In this document: positions 7,253 through 15,490 of the stretch, piece after piece
Numbering within the stretch: position 1 is the first letter of the stretch
How the letters are laid out: the number at the start of each line of letters is the position of its first letter
NCBI GenBank assembly: GCA_964403465.1
Contig: CAYOFY010000010.1
Location: 1 to 35,604 of the forward strand
From: JAFGKM01 sp964403465
GTDB lineage: Bacteria; Ratteibacteria; UBA8468; B48-G9; JAFGKM01
Direction: 5' to 3'
Length of the DNA: 35,604 nucleotides
The notes under the pieces: generated by a model
The model's input: only the letters and a program-made list of their open reading frames with translations
Databases searched by the model: none
What the model was told of the DNA's origin: nothing
Made by a program: the position numbers and the translations under genes

Positions 7253-8965
7253 ATGGACAAGAACGAACAGGAACGGTACTGGCACACATCATCACACATT
7301 CTGGCACATGCGGTCAAGAGGTTATTCCCCGACACAAGGTTAGGAACAGGACCTGCCATTGAAAAGGGGTTCTATTACGATTTTTTCAGGAAAGAACCCT
7401 TCACTCCAGAAGACCTCGGAGCAATAGAGAAGGAAATGGCTTCCATTATCAAGGAAAATATCGCTGTTGAGCCTGTGGTACGGGATAAGAAGCAGGCAAG
7501 GGAGATGCTTGAGGGAGAACCCTTCAAGCTGGAAATCCTTGAAAACCTGGAAGGGGACCGGGTAACCTTTTACAGACAGGGCGATTTCATGGATCTCTGT
7601 GAAGGACCGCATCTTTCTTCAACAGGACAGGTAAAACATTTCAAGCTTCTCAGCGTTGCGGCCTCCTACTGGAGGGGCGATGAAAAACGGGAAAGCATGC
7701 AGAGGATCTACGGCATCTCCTTCACGGACAAGAAAGAACTCGCGGATTATCTGCAATTCATAGAGGAGGCCAGGGAACGCGACCACAGGACGCTCGGGAC
7801 AAAACTGGACCTGTTCAGCATACATCCTGAATACGGCTCCGGGCTGATATACTGGCACCCGAAGGGCAGCATCATAAGGAAAATCGTTGAAGATTTTTGG
7901 AAGGAGATACATCTGAAGAACGGCTATGAACTTGTATATACCCCGCATATCGCCGATATCTCCCTGTGGGACAGGTCAGGGCATACCGGATTCTACAGGG
8001 AAAACATGTTTGCCCCCATAGAAATGGAAGCCAGGACTTTCCAGCTTAAGCCGATGAACTGCCCCTTCCACATACTCATCTATAACAACCGGTTGAGGAG
8101 CTACAGGGAACTTCCCATCAGGTGGGCTGAACTGGGAACGGTATACAGATATGAAAAACAGGGGGTTCTGCACGGGTTGTTAAGGGTCAGGGGGTTCACG
8201 CAGGACGATGCCCACATATTCTGCACTGAAGAGCAGGCAGAGGATGAAGTTATAAGGGTTCTGGACCTCGTGAGTTTCTTCCTCGGCAGGTTCGGATTCA
8301 GCGACTACCGCATCTGCCTGTCAACCAGACCGGAGAAGTTTGTCGGAACACCAGAAAACTGGGAAAGAGCCACAAATGCGCTTGAGAGGGCACTGAAGGG
8401 GAGGAAGATGTCCTATGAGATAGACCCTGGTGCAGGAGTCTTTTACGGTCCCAAGATAGACATAAAAGTCAAGGATTGCCTTAACAGGGAATGGCAGTGC
8501 TCAACAATTCAGGTTGATTTCAACATCCCTGAAAGATTTGACGTCAGATACACGGGAAAGGACGGGGATTTCAAGACCCCCATCCTCATACACAGAGCAA
8601 TCTTCGGTTCCATTGAAAGATTCCTGGGGATACTCATAGAGCACTACAAGGGCAATTTTCCCTTCTGGCTTGCCCCGGAACAATTGAGAATACTCCCCAT
8701 CACCGACCGGCACATGGCATATGCGGAAAAGACATGCAAGGCCCTTGAGCAATACTTCAGGCTGCAGATTGACCGCCGTAATGAAAAGATAAACAGAAAG
8801 ATACGCGATGCGGAAGAAGAGAAGGTGCCTTACATGCTCATACTCGGGGACAAGGAATCCGAGAATGAAACGATTTCTCTCAGGAAACACAAAACGGGGA
8901 TGATAGGGACATATCGGGCTGAAGACCTTATAAGGATGTTGCAGGAAGAAAGTGGACAGGCATAA
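7253..8965 (+). CDS. thrS: Threonyl-tRNA synthetase lacking the TGS domain
   Basis: ThrRS charges tRNA-Thr and clears mischarged Ser-tRNA-Thr. The 570-residue protein begins directly in the editing domain: His15/His19 in HTSSHILAHAV, and Cys116/His120 in DLCEGPH. The class II catalytic core follows with zinc ligands Cys270 (MNCPFH) and His321 (DDAHIF), motif 2 around RWAELGTVYRYE and motif 3 in RAIFGSIERFLG. A C-terminal anticodon-binding domain completes it. Most bacterial ThrRS proteins are about 640 residues because of an N-terminal TGS domain. No TGS coding sequence lies upstream in any frame. Upstream of ATG 7253 there is only a weak GAAG as ribosome binding site. Its promoter is not clear. 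Confidence 0.95.
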   Translation: MDKNEQERYWHTSSHILAHAVKRLFPDTRLGTGPAIEKGFYYDFFRKEPFTPEDLGAIEKEMASIIKENIAVEPVVRDKKQAREMLEGEPFKLEILENLEGDRVTFYRQGDFMDLCEGPHLSSTGQVKHFKLLSVAASYWRGDEKRESMQRIYGISFTDKKELADYLQFIEEARERDHRTLGTKLDLFSIHPEYGSGLIYWHPKGSIIRKIVEDFWKEIHLKNGYELVYTPHIADISLWDRSGHTGFYRENMFAPIEMEARTFQLKPMNCPFHILIYNNRLRSYRELPIRWAELGTVYRYEKQGVLHGLLRVRGFTQDDAHIFCTEEQAEDEVIRVLDLVSFFLGRFGFSDYRICLSTRPEKFVGTPENWERATNALERALKGRKMSYEIDPGAGVFYGPKIDIKVKDCLNREWQCSTIQVDFNIPERFDVRYTGKDGDFKTPILIHRAIFGSIERFLGILIEHYKGNFPFWLAPEQLRILPITDRHMAYAEKTCKALEQYFRLQIDRRNEKINRKIRDAEEEKVPYMLILGDKESENETISLRKHKTGMIGTYRAEDLIRMLQEESGQA

Positions 8966-8981
8966 ATTTTTATAGTATAAT
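8953..8981 (+). promoter_or_regulatory. Promoter of infC-rpmI-rplT
   Basis: TGGACA (8953-8958) and TATAAT (8976-8981) are separated by 17 bp. The -35 box lies in the last codons of thrS. Transcription from about 8988 would give a leader of about 100 bases before infC. Confidence 0.65.
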
Positions 8982-9012
8982 ACAACTCAACCAATGATAA
9001 GGGCAGGGGCGC

Positions 9013-9058
9013 ATAGCAAATGGCTTAAACGCTGTTTATCCTGTTAGCCATTTGCTAT
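9013..9058 (+). promoter_or_regulatory. 13-bp stem-loop in the infC leader
   Basis: ATAGCAAATGGCT (9013-9025) and AGCCATTTGCTAT (9046-9058) are perfect reverse complements around a 20-base loop. The stem ends 16 bases before the infC Shine-Dalgarno sequence. It may take part in the translational feedback by L20 or IF3 known for this operon type. It may instead be a dispersed intergenic palindrome. Confidence 0.6.
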
Positions 9059-9088
9059 TTGCCATATGCCAAACAAAGGAGCGCAGAC

Positions 9089-9628
9089 ATCGATATTAAC
9101 CAGAGAGGCAGGTACTACGACAGCAGAAGCAGATACAGGTTCAACTTTCAGATAAGGGTACCCAGGGTCCGACTGATAGGAAGCGAAGGAGAGCAGTTCG
9201 GCATAGTGGATAAGAAAGAGGCTTTGCAGAAAGCCAGGGAGAAAGACCTTGACCTGGTGGAAATAGTACCCACCGCGTCTCCGCCCGTCTGCCGCATAAT
9301 GGACCTCAAGAAGTTCCTCTACGAACAGAAAAAGAAGGGAAGGGAGATAAAGAAGAAACAGAAATTTTCCCAGATAAAAGAGATACGCTTCACTCCTGAA
9401 ACCAGCGAACACGACTATAGATTCAAAAAGAACCACGTGGAAAACTTTTTGAAAGAAGGGCACCGGGTGAAGGTAATGATTTTTTACAAGGGGCGGGAAA
9501 TTCTTCACAAGGAAAGGGGTTACCAGTTCCTGGAAAAGTTGACCAGGGACCTGGCGAGTTCCGGGAAGATTGAACGGCCGCCAAGGATGGAGGGCTCAAG
9601 ACTGAATGTAACTTTTATTCCCATATAA
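9089..9628 (+). CDS. infC: Translation initiation factor IF-3 (non-AUG start)
   Basis: IF-3 binds the 30S subunit, blocks 50S joining and checks start codon pairing. The protein has the N-domain (QIRVPRVRLIG, GEQFGIV, DLDLVEI, PPVCRIMDLKKFLYEQ), the lysine-rich linker and the C-domain (KEIRFTPETSEHDYRFK, VKVMIFYKGRE). No ATG is available in frame. AAAGGAG (9075-9081) lies 7 bases before an ATC codon (9089) and 13 before an ATT (9095). I choose ATC, giving 179 residues, with ATT as the alternative. IF-3 genes commonly use such codons, which let the factor repress its own synthesis. About 15 extra basic residues precede the usual start. Confidence 0.93.
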   Translation: MDINQRGRYYDSRSRYRFNFQIRVPRVRLIGSEGEQFGIVDKKEALQKAREKDLDLVEIVPTASPPVCRIMDLKKFLYEQKKKGREIKKKQKFSQIKEIRFTPETSEHDYRFKKNHVENFLKEGHRVKVMIFYKGREILHKERGYQFLEKLTRDLASSGKIERPPRMEGSRLNVTFIPI

Positions 9629-9641
9629 CAAGGAACCAACA

Positions 9642-9842
9642 ATGCCCAAGTTAAAGACGAAAAAGTCTGTAGCCAAGAGGTTTAAGATCACGGGGACAGG
9701 TAAGGTGATGCATTACGGAGCAGGAGGCGGCCATCTCCTGACCGGGAAAAGCGCAAAAAGAAAGAGAAGGATAAAAAAGGCAGCTGTTTTGCACAACAGA
9801 GGGGACAGGAAAAGAGTGAAAAAACTCCTGCCCTATAAATAA
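9642..9842 (+). CDS. rpmI: 50S ribosomal protein L35
   Basis: The 66-residue, highly basic protein matches L35 along its length: MPKLKTKKSVAKRFK, GTGKVMHYGAGGGH, then LHNRGDRKRVKKLLPYK. L35 is a late-assembling large-subunit protein. It lies 13 bp after infC and 14 bp before rplT in the standard infC-rpmI-rplT order, so all three probably share one transcript and the operon's usual feedback control. Confidence 0.96.
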   Translation: MPKLKTKKSVAKRFKITGTGKVMHYGAGGGHLLTGKSAKRKRRIKKAAVLHNRGDRKRVKKLLPYK

Positions 9843-9856
9843 TCAGGGGATAACCA

Positions 9857-10210
9857 ATGCCAAGAACAAAAAACTCACCCGCATCAAGAAGCAGAAGGAA
9901 AAAAGTGCTGGAAAGGGCAAAGGGGTACAGGCAGGGGCGGTCCAAATTATTCAGAAGGGCGAAAGAGTTCTCGGAAAAAGGGCTGACCTATGCGTACAGA
10001 GACAGGAGAAACAAGAAACGCGTATTCAGAAGCCTCTGGATAACAAGGATTTCCGCAGGATGCACAACCAACGGCATTTCTTACAGCAGATTTATCTGCG
10101 GATTGAAGAAGGCGCAGATAAACATGGACAGAAAGACGCTTGCGGACATAGCATTCCATCACCCGGAATGCTTTTCAGACCTTGTAAACAGGATTAAAGG
10201 GGCTGAATGA
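9857..10210 (+). CDS. rplT: 50S ribosomal protein L20
   Basis: The 117-residue protein shows the L20 pattern: MPRTKNSPASRSRRKKVLERAKGY, then GRSKLFRRAKE, YAYRDRRNKKRVFRSLWI and NRKTLADIAFHHPECF-like C-terminal residues. L20 binds 23S rRNA early in assembly and in several bacteria represses its own operon by binding the leader mRNA. That makes the hairpin at 9013-9058 a candidate target. It is the last gene of the infC cluster, and the GGDEF gene begins 4 bp later. Confidence 0.96.
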   Translation: MPRTKNSPASRSRRKKVLERAKGYRQGRSKLFRRAKEFSEKGLTYAYRDRRNKKRVFRSLWITRISAGCTTNGISYSRFICGLKKAQINMDRKTLADIAFHHPECFSDLVNRIKGAE

Positions 10211-10214
10211 CTTG

Positions 10215-11408
10215 ATGAAAACTCTGCGGAGCATGGTTTTCTTTCTGGTCGTACTGTATGTTTTTGCCCTTAACATTTCTTTTTCCTTCAACAGAGTCTT
10301 TTCTCCCGTATTTTATTTCGTATCGCTCTCCTTCACCGTGGCCATTCTGATAGTTGTTGAAACGATCTATTCCTTCGCGGTTCTGAACCAGACGCAATCG
10401 CTCAGGCGCGAAAAAGAAAAATTTCAGCTGTCTCTTCTTGACCTGCAGATGGAATCCCTGCTGTTGAAAACGCTCAGTGATATCATTGAAACCTTCGGTG
10501 AGGAGATATCGCTTGACGATGTGCTGGAAAAAATTGCGGATTCCCTGAAAAAAATCTTCCAGCATGAAACAATCGCCCTGCAACTCATGGGTGAGAATTT
10601 CAAGAAAACCATCCTGGGACAATCCGTTGAGTTACCCGAAGAACTGCTGACAAGCACCGCGCTGAAACCGCGCCCCATTCTCGTTAACAATACGCATTAT
10701 TTCCCTCAGTATGAAGGACTTGCCAGCCAGGGAGTAACCTCCTTCATCCTGTCCACCTTCCATCATAAAAGAAAGATTACCGGGATTATCGGCGTCTTCT
10801 CTTTTGATAAGAGGGTTTTTACCATAAGGGATCTTGACCTGCTCCGCATGGTTTCAGCCCCGACCTCCCTTCTCGTTGAAAATGCGGAACTTTTTGAGAG
10901 AACAAAGGTGCTGTCAATAACCGATTCCCTCACGCATCTTCATAACCGGAGACACTTTGAAGAAATGCTTGCAAAAACGCTCGCGGACGCGCAGGAGAAG
11001 GGAAGGGGTTTTTCCGTGTGCATGGCGGACATAGATTATTTCAAGCACTACAATGACCTGAATGGACATCCGGCTGGAGATGCGGCGCTTAAGAAGATAT
11101 CGGAGATACTAACGAATAACGTCAAGGGATCCGATATCGTTGCCAGGTACGGAGGCGAGGAATTCATAATTGTCTTCCCGGATACGGGGAAAGAGAATGC
11201 CTTGAAAATATGCGATGCGATAAGGCGGCGAATAAAGGATTTCAAATTCCCGAACGAAGAATCCCAGCCCAACAAGGATCTGACACTGAGTTTCGGAATC
11301 TCCTCCTACCCGCAAGACGCAGAATCGTCGGAAGAGATTGTGAAAAAGGCGGATTTTGCCCTCTACAAAGCAAAAGAAGCGGGCAGGGACAGGGTTGTCA
11401 TGGCGTGA
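10215..11408 (+). CDS. Membrane-anchored GAF-GGDEF diguanylate cyclase
   Basis: The 397-residue product has two N-terminal membrane helices (about residues 6-24 and 30-56), a short coiled coil and a GAF-like sensor (about 90-225). A GGDEF domain (about 235-395) ends the protein, with catalytic GGEEF at 313-317 and the metal-binding DIDYFKHYND around 272-281. It should make cyclic di-GMP from GTP. The inhibitory I-site RxxD is replaced by KGSD at 304-307, so product inhibition may be weak. ATG 10215 is preferred over TTG 10212. It follows rplT by 4 bp and may be read from the ribosomal operon. It overlaps the converging 11398-11736 gene by 11 bp. Confidence 0.9.
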   Translation: MKTLRSMVFFLVVLYVFALNISFSFNRVFSPVFYFVSLSFTVAILIVVETIYSFAVLNQTQSLRREKEKFQLSLLDLQMESLLLKTLSDIIETFGEEISLDDVLEKIADSLKKIFQHETIALQLMGENFKKTILGQSVELPEELLTSTALKPRPILVNNTHYFPQYEGLASQGVTSFILSTFHHKRKITGIIGVFSFDKRVFTIRDLDLLRMVSAPTSLLVENAELFERTKVLSITDSLTHLHNRRHFEEMLAKTLADAQEKGRGFSVCMADIDYFKHYNDLNGHPAGDAALKKISEILTNNVKGSDIVARYGGEEFIIVFPDTGKENALKICDAIRRRIKDFKFPNEESQPNKDLTLSFGISSYPQDAESSEEIVKKADFALYKAKEAGRDRVVMA

Positions 11409-11736
11409 CAGGAAGGTCAAACAATCTTTCTTTTATCATCTCCCACACCGATTCGGATGCCGTTGAGATTTTCACCGAAAATTCTTTCTGCATGAGGGAT
11501 TTGCGCCCCTCGTAATCTCTTTCAAGGGCTTTCATCTTCCTGCCTGTTTCCGTATCAGTGCTTCTCCTGTATTTCTCTGCTTCCTCCCTTATCTCCCGCT
11601 CTTTTGTTACCCTGAGCGTCTTAACCATTGAAGACACGGTATCTTTTATGCGAGCGGCTTCTTCCCCTGCCTTTTCTATTATGGACCCGGCCTCTTCCTC
11701 TGCCATTCTGATTTCCTTCACCTTCTCCATCACCAT
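11398..11736 (-). CDS. Coiled-coil protein resembling V/A-ATPase subunit H
   Basis: The 112-residue protein is almost entirely charged helix. It opens MVMEKVKEIRMAEEEAGSII and continues EKAGEEAARIKD, a pattern typical of the archaeal-type V/A-ATPase peripheral-stalk subunit H (AhaH family). The start at ATG 11736 follows GGGGGA and sits 1 base after the pyrC stop codon, so it is coupled to pyrC. No other V/A-ATPase subunit lies in the window, so it is an orphan here. Other coiled-coil families such as DivIVA-like or F-type subunit b-like proteins cannot be excluded. Confidence 0.6.
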   Translation of the reverse strand: MVMEKVKEIRMAEEEAGSIIEKAGEEAARIKDTVSSMVKTLRVTKEREIREEAEKYRRSTDTETGRKMKALERDYEGRKSLMQKEFSVKISTASESVWEMIKERLFDLPVTP

Positions 11737-11737
11737 T

Positions 11738-13006
11738 TTATTCCCCCGGGAATACAATCCTGCCCTTATAGATGGTCTCGGTAACACGTCCCTTCATTTT
11801 GCGTCCTGTGAAGGGAGAATTCTTGCTCATGGATCTGATGCCTTCCTTACTGTATACCCATTCCGCCGCAGGATCAAAAACAGTGATGTCCGCCTGTTTC
11901 CCCCTGGCAATCCTTCCCCTTTCTATCCCGAGAACTCTCGCAGGATTTGACGTAAACCTGGCAATAATCTGCGACACTGTCAATCCGTTATTTTTTAATT
12001 CCATCGCCAGAGGCAGGGCTGTTTCAAAGCCAATCATGCCGAAAGGAGCGTTCTCAAACCCGGATCCCTTCTCCTCGGCGCTGTGCGGAGCGTGATCCGT
12101 AACCATGCAGTCAATCGTTCCGTCCTTCAGCCCCGCGATCAATGCCTTGATATCCCTCGGGGTGCGAAGGGGCGGCATTACCTTTGCGTCAGGATTATAA
12201 CCAAAGACTGCTTCTTCCGTCAAGAAGAGATGATGGACTGCCACCTCGCAGGTAATATTCCTGTTGCGCCTTTTTGCCCTGCGGACAATATCCACCGACT
12301 CTTCAGTTGAAAGATGGGCAAGGTGAAGGAGTCCTCCCGTCAGACCGGCGAGATAAACATCCCTGCTTACCATGATAGCTTCTGCCTGCCACGGAATCCC
12401 GCTCAATCCCATCCTTGTTGAGATTTCCCCTTCGTTCATGACCCCGTTTTTTGAAAGATTTGCATCCTCGGAGTGGGATATTACTGGTTTTTTGTAGAGC
12501 TTTGAGTATTCAAGAGCCCTGCGCATCACAAGGCTGTTCATGACGCAATCGCCGTCGTCAGAGAACGCCACCGCCCCTTCCTCAACCATCTCCCCATAGG
12601 CAGGCAGTTCTTTCCCTTCCCTGTTCACGGTCAGTGCCCCGACAGGCAGAACCTCGCACAGGGCTTCGCGGGACCTGTCAATGATAAACCTGATTGTGAC
12701 CTTGTTATCCAGGGGGGGAGTGGTGTTTGGCATGCAGCACACGGTTGTGAATCCGCCGGAGACGGCTGACAGACTTCCGGTATATATTGTCTCCTCGTCC
12801 TCCCTTCCGGGCTCTCTCAAATGTGAGTGCATATCTATGAGCCCCGGGAAAACATATTTATCTCTGGCATCTATTACCTTCTCAACCTTTGCCCCTATTT
12901 TTCTGGAAACCTGGGAAACTATTCCGTTTTCTACCAGGATATCGTATTTCCCTTCCCTCCTGCCGCCAGGATCCACAACGAAACCATCTTTTATCAGTAT
13001 TCTCAT
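11738..13006 (-). CDS. pyrC: Dihydroorotase
   Basis: The enzyme closes N-carbamoyl-aspartate to dihydroorotate in pyrimidine synthesis. The 422-residue amidohydrolase has the zinc motif HxH at His60 and His62 (DMHSHLREPG), SDDGD and the C-terminal catalytic TDHAPH. It has the length of the longer class I PyrC group. The frame is open up to 13243, but the family-like start is MRILIKDGF. ATG 13006 lies 7 bases after a consensus -10 box, so I take 13006, with ATG 13012 as the alternative. It is transcribed from its own promoter, then into the coiled-coil gene. Confidence 0.95.
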   Translation of the reverse strand: MRILIKDGFVVDPGGRREGKYDILVENGIVSQVSRKIGAKVEKVIDARDKYVFPGLIDMHSHLREPGREDEETIYTGSLSAVSGGFTTVCCMPNTTPPLDNKVTIRFIIDRSREALCEVLPVGALTVNREGKELPAYGEMVEEGAVAFSDDGDCVMNSLVMRRALEYSKLYKKPVISHSEDANLSKNGVMNEGEISTRMGLSGIPWQAEAIMVSRDVYLAGLTGGLLHLAHLSTEESVDIVRRAKRRNRNITCEVAVHHLFLTEEAVFGYNPDAKVMPPLRTPRDIKALIAGLKDGTIDCMVTDHAPHSAEEKGSGFENAPFGMIGFETALPLAMELKNNGLTVSQIIARFTSNPARVLGIERGRIARGKQADITVFDPAAEWVYSKEGIRSMSKNSPFTGRKMKGRVTETIYKGRIVFPGE

Positions 13007-13013
13007 TTCCATA

Positions 13014-13042
13014 ATTATAAATCGGTGGCTCGATTCAGTCAA
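13014..13042 (-). promoter_or_regulatory. pyrC promoter, predicted leaderless
   Basis: On the minus strand, TTGACT (13042-13037) and a perfect TATAAT (13019-13014) are separated by 17 bp. Only 7 bases separate the -10 box from ATG 13006 and there is no Shine-Dalgarno sequence, so transcription should start at or next to the start codon. Confidence 0.7.
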
Positions 13043-13052
13043 CTGCCCCGTC

Positions 13053-14192
13053 TCACGCGGTTCCCCGCCAATTTCTTGCCAGGCGGACCATTGTCTCATA
13101 GTTGGCCATCGTCTGCGGAGTGATAGTCCTGCCGTAAGGACAGGCCGATGGATGGAGAATAAATCCCCTTCCTTCGCCTGACATCCCCTCCTCCAGGGCG
13201 GTCCGAACCTTTTTTTCAAAGTTCTCGGGCGAGAGATTTTCAATATCAGCAGCCTCCATGTTTCCCATCAGGACAGTCTCTCTGCCGATAGCCCCCTTTA
13301 TCTCCGCCAGTGTCATATCGCCCTGGGGAGGAGGCTCGCAGGGGTCCATCCCGTCCGGCCTCATTTTCGCAATCAAGTCAATTATGCCGCGCAGCCGTCC
13401 ATGAGAATGAATCCGTGCATATCCCCCGTATTCTTGTATCGTCTTAACCATCCATCCCGTATATCTCACAACATATTCATCGTAGAGGCGAGGCGGAAGG
13501 TATGGTTCGCTCGCGTATTCGGAGCCGCATATGCGCCACAGCCGTCCGGGAAATTTCTCCGCCACCTGTTTGCATTGAGGAAAAAGTATCCTCGCAAACC
13601 TTTCAAGCAGACTTCGGAAAAGAACCGGCTCGGTTAAGGCCGTAACGGTATATTCCTCCATGGAAAAGAGGCCGGCCGCACAGCAGATAGGGTCGGACAT
13701 CTCCACGCTGATAATGCCGCTGTCACCCAGCGATGTTTCCTCGGTAAGCATTGGCCCGGTATCCAGCTGCCCTGCCACAGGTTCCGGCAGGCGGAGGTAG
13801 GCCTTAACATCATCCGTATTTTTGAGCAGGTGTTCAATAATCCACGTGGTCTGAACGTCAGCATCCCTGCGTTGAAGCGACGTAAGGGTTCTGCCGGGCG
13901 CTTCTATGGCTGTCCTGGTGAAAAGAGACCTGCCCTCACGCCACGTTTCGTTTCTTGTCAAAATGTCCATCCCGTTATCGCTTCCACCGGCCCATGCCGG
14001 GGATATCATGCGTATGATATCGGTCTCCAGGTGAGCCATCCTGACCAGCGGCCGCCAGGAAGGGTCGTTCCATACGTTAAATTCATCGCCGTCCTGTTCC
14101 ATTTCCCAGCCGCCTATCTCATAAAATGACACCGCCGGTCTGTCCACCGGCTTTCCCTTAAAAGTAGCCTCCAGTCTTTCTTTCCGCGTCAT
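13053..14192 (-). CDS. Uroporphyrinogen decarboxylase-family protein
   Basis: The 379-residue protein belongs by eye to the UroD/MtaA/CmuA fold. It opens TRKERLEATFKGKPVDRPAV, a typical family start, and carries YARIHSHGRLRGIIDLI. The C-terminal block DPCEPPPQGDMTLAEIK plus LMGNMEAADIENL follows, with CPYGRTITPQTMANY at the end. True HemE has conserved arginine/aspartate residues in RQAGRYMPEYR near the N-terminus, and these are absent. A cobalamin-dependent methyl-transfer or unknown role is therefore more likely than haem synthesis. Its ATG overlaps the folC stop (ATGA), so it is co-translated with folC; a link to one-carbon metabolism would fit but is inference. Confidence 0.82.
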   Translation of the reverse strand: MTRKERLEATFKGKPVDRPAVSFYEIGGWEMEQDGDEFNVWNDPSWRPLVRMAHLETDIIRMISPAWAGGSDNGMDILTRNETWREGRSLFTRTAIEAPGRTLTSLQRRDADVQTTWIIEHLLKNTDDVKAYLRLPEPVAGQLDTGPMLTEETSLGDSGIISVEMSDPICCAAGLFSMEEYTVTALTEPVLFRSLLERFARILFPQCKQVAEKFPGRLWRICGSEYASEPYLPPRLYDEYVVRYTGWMVKTIQEYGGYARIHSHGRLRGIIDLIAKMRPDGMDPCEPPPQGDMTLAEIKGAIGRETVLMGNMEAADIENLSPENFEKKVRTALEEGMSGEGRGFILHPSACPYGRTITPQTMANYETMVRLARNWRGTA

Positions 14193-15490
14193 GCTGTATG
14201 CTCCTTTCCTTTCAATATACCCAGAATATCACCGCAGAGATACAGGGAGCCGCATATGCACCAATCCTTCCCGTTTCTTTTCAGATATTCCATGGCTTTT
14301 CGCGGGGACGGGATAATCCTTGCATATCCCCTTTTCTTCGCCCTTGCATGATCTGCCAGCAGTGCGGGATCCAGAGCCCTTTCGTTGTCCGGCTTTGTGA
14401 ACACTATTTCGTCCACGTTATTCCCTGTCAACAGCAGGTTCAGCATCTTACGCCAGTCCTTGTCTTTCAAAATGCCCACGAGAAAACAGAATTTCCTGCA
14501 GGGAAAAACCTCCCGCAGGGTTGCTGACAGAGTCTTGATTCCATCCGGGTTATGGGCTCCGTCAATGACAATGAAAGGATCCTTTTTCAGGATTTGAAAC
14601 CTGCATGGCCAGAAGACGCTCTCCATACCGCCATACAGGCCTTCCCGTGTCACATCAAACCCTTTCTTTCCAAGGGAAATGGCCGCACTGACAGCGAGAG
14701 CCATGTTCTCTATCTGGTGATTCCCGAGCAGCGGGGTTTTCAAGGAACAGTACATCTTACTGTTCCAGAAGAAGTCAAACTCCTGGCCATCAACAGAAAG
14801 TGTTTTCCCGCGAGCATCAAAATCCCTTTTGTAGATGTAAAGTTTTGCCTTCTTGTCCCTTGTCTTGTTCCTGATAACCCTCATCGCATCGCTGTGCTGA
14901 GAAGCGGAAATTACGGTGCTGCCGGGTTTTATGATCCCTGCTTTTTCACTTGCAATCTCCGCGTACGTCTTCCCGAGAAACTGAGTATGTTCAAGCCCTA
15001 TACTTGTTATTATCTCAAGGGAGGACGGCAGAACATTCGTGGCATCAAACCTGCCTCCCATCCCCACCTCGCATACGAGAATTTCGACTCCGGCGTCCGC
15101 AAAAAACGAAAAAGCGATCGCCGTAAGCGCCTCAAAAAAAGTAGGGTACATATGGTATGGCTGGGAACCCAGCATTTTCTGCAAATCCCTTATCTTGCTG
15201 GCAAGCGCCTTTTCGGATATCGCTTTTCCGTTGAAGACGATGCGTTCGCCTATATATATCAGATGCGGACTGGTGTAAAGCCCGACCTTGTAACCTGATG
15301 CGAAAAGTATGCCGGCCAGGGTTCTGCCAACAGACCCCTTCCCGTTGGTTCCTGCTACCAATACCGATGGGTACAGAAGGTGGGGATTGCCGAACCTTTC
15401 AAGAAGGCTGCGGGTCTTGTCCAACCCCAGCTTTATTCCGAAATCCGTGAGCGAAAACAAGAAATCCAGTTCTGGAAGACGTTTTTTCAT
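14189..15490 (-). CDS. folC: Folylpolyglutamate synthase / dihydrofolate synthase
   Basis: FolC adds glutamate to dihydropteroate and then extends the polyglutamate tail of folates. The 433-residue Mur-ligase-like protein has the ATP loop VAGTNGKGSVGRT (about residues 45-57), then SPHL, the central GRFDATNV block, GLEHTQFLG, and IDGAHNPDG in the C-terminal half. Length is typical. Its start overlaps accD's stop (ATGA) and its stop overlaps the next gene's start, so four consecutive genes from dapA onward are chained by 4-bp overlaps. Confidence 0.94.
   Translation of the reverse strand: MKKRLPELDFLFSLTDFGIKLGLDKTRSLLERFGNPHLLYPSVLVAGTNGKGSVGRTLAGILFASGYKVGLYTSPHLIYIGERIVFNGKAISEKALASKIRDLQKMLGSQPYHMYPTFFEALTAIAFSFFADAGVEILVCEVGMGGRFDATNVLPSSLEIITSIGLEHTQFLGKTYAEIASEKAGIIKPGSTVISASQHSDAMRVIRNKTRDKKAKLYIYKRDFDARGKTLSVDGQEFDFFWNSKMYCSLKTPLLGNHQIENMALAVSAAISLGKKGFDVTREGLYGGMESVFWPCRFQILKKDPFIVIDGAHNPDGIKTLSATLREVFPCRKFCFLVGILKDKDWRKMLNLLLTGNNVDEIVFTKPDNERALDPALLADHARAKKRGYARIIPSPRKAMEYLKRNGKDWCICGSLYLCGDILGILKGKEHTA

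Noticed and set aside
13053..14192. Authentic uroporphyrinogen decarboxylase hemE
   Set aside because: The N-terminal RQAGRYMPEYR-type motif of HemE is absent.
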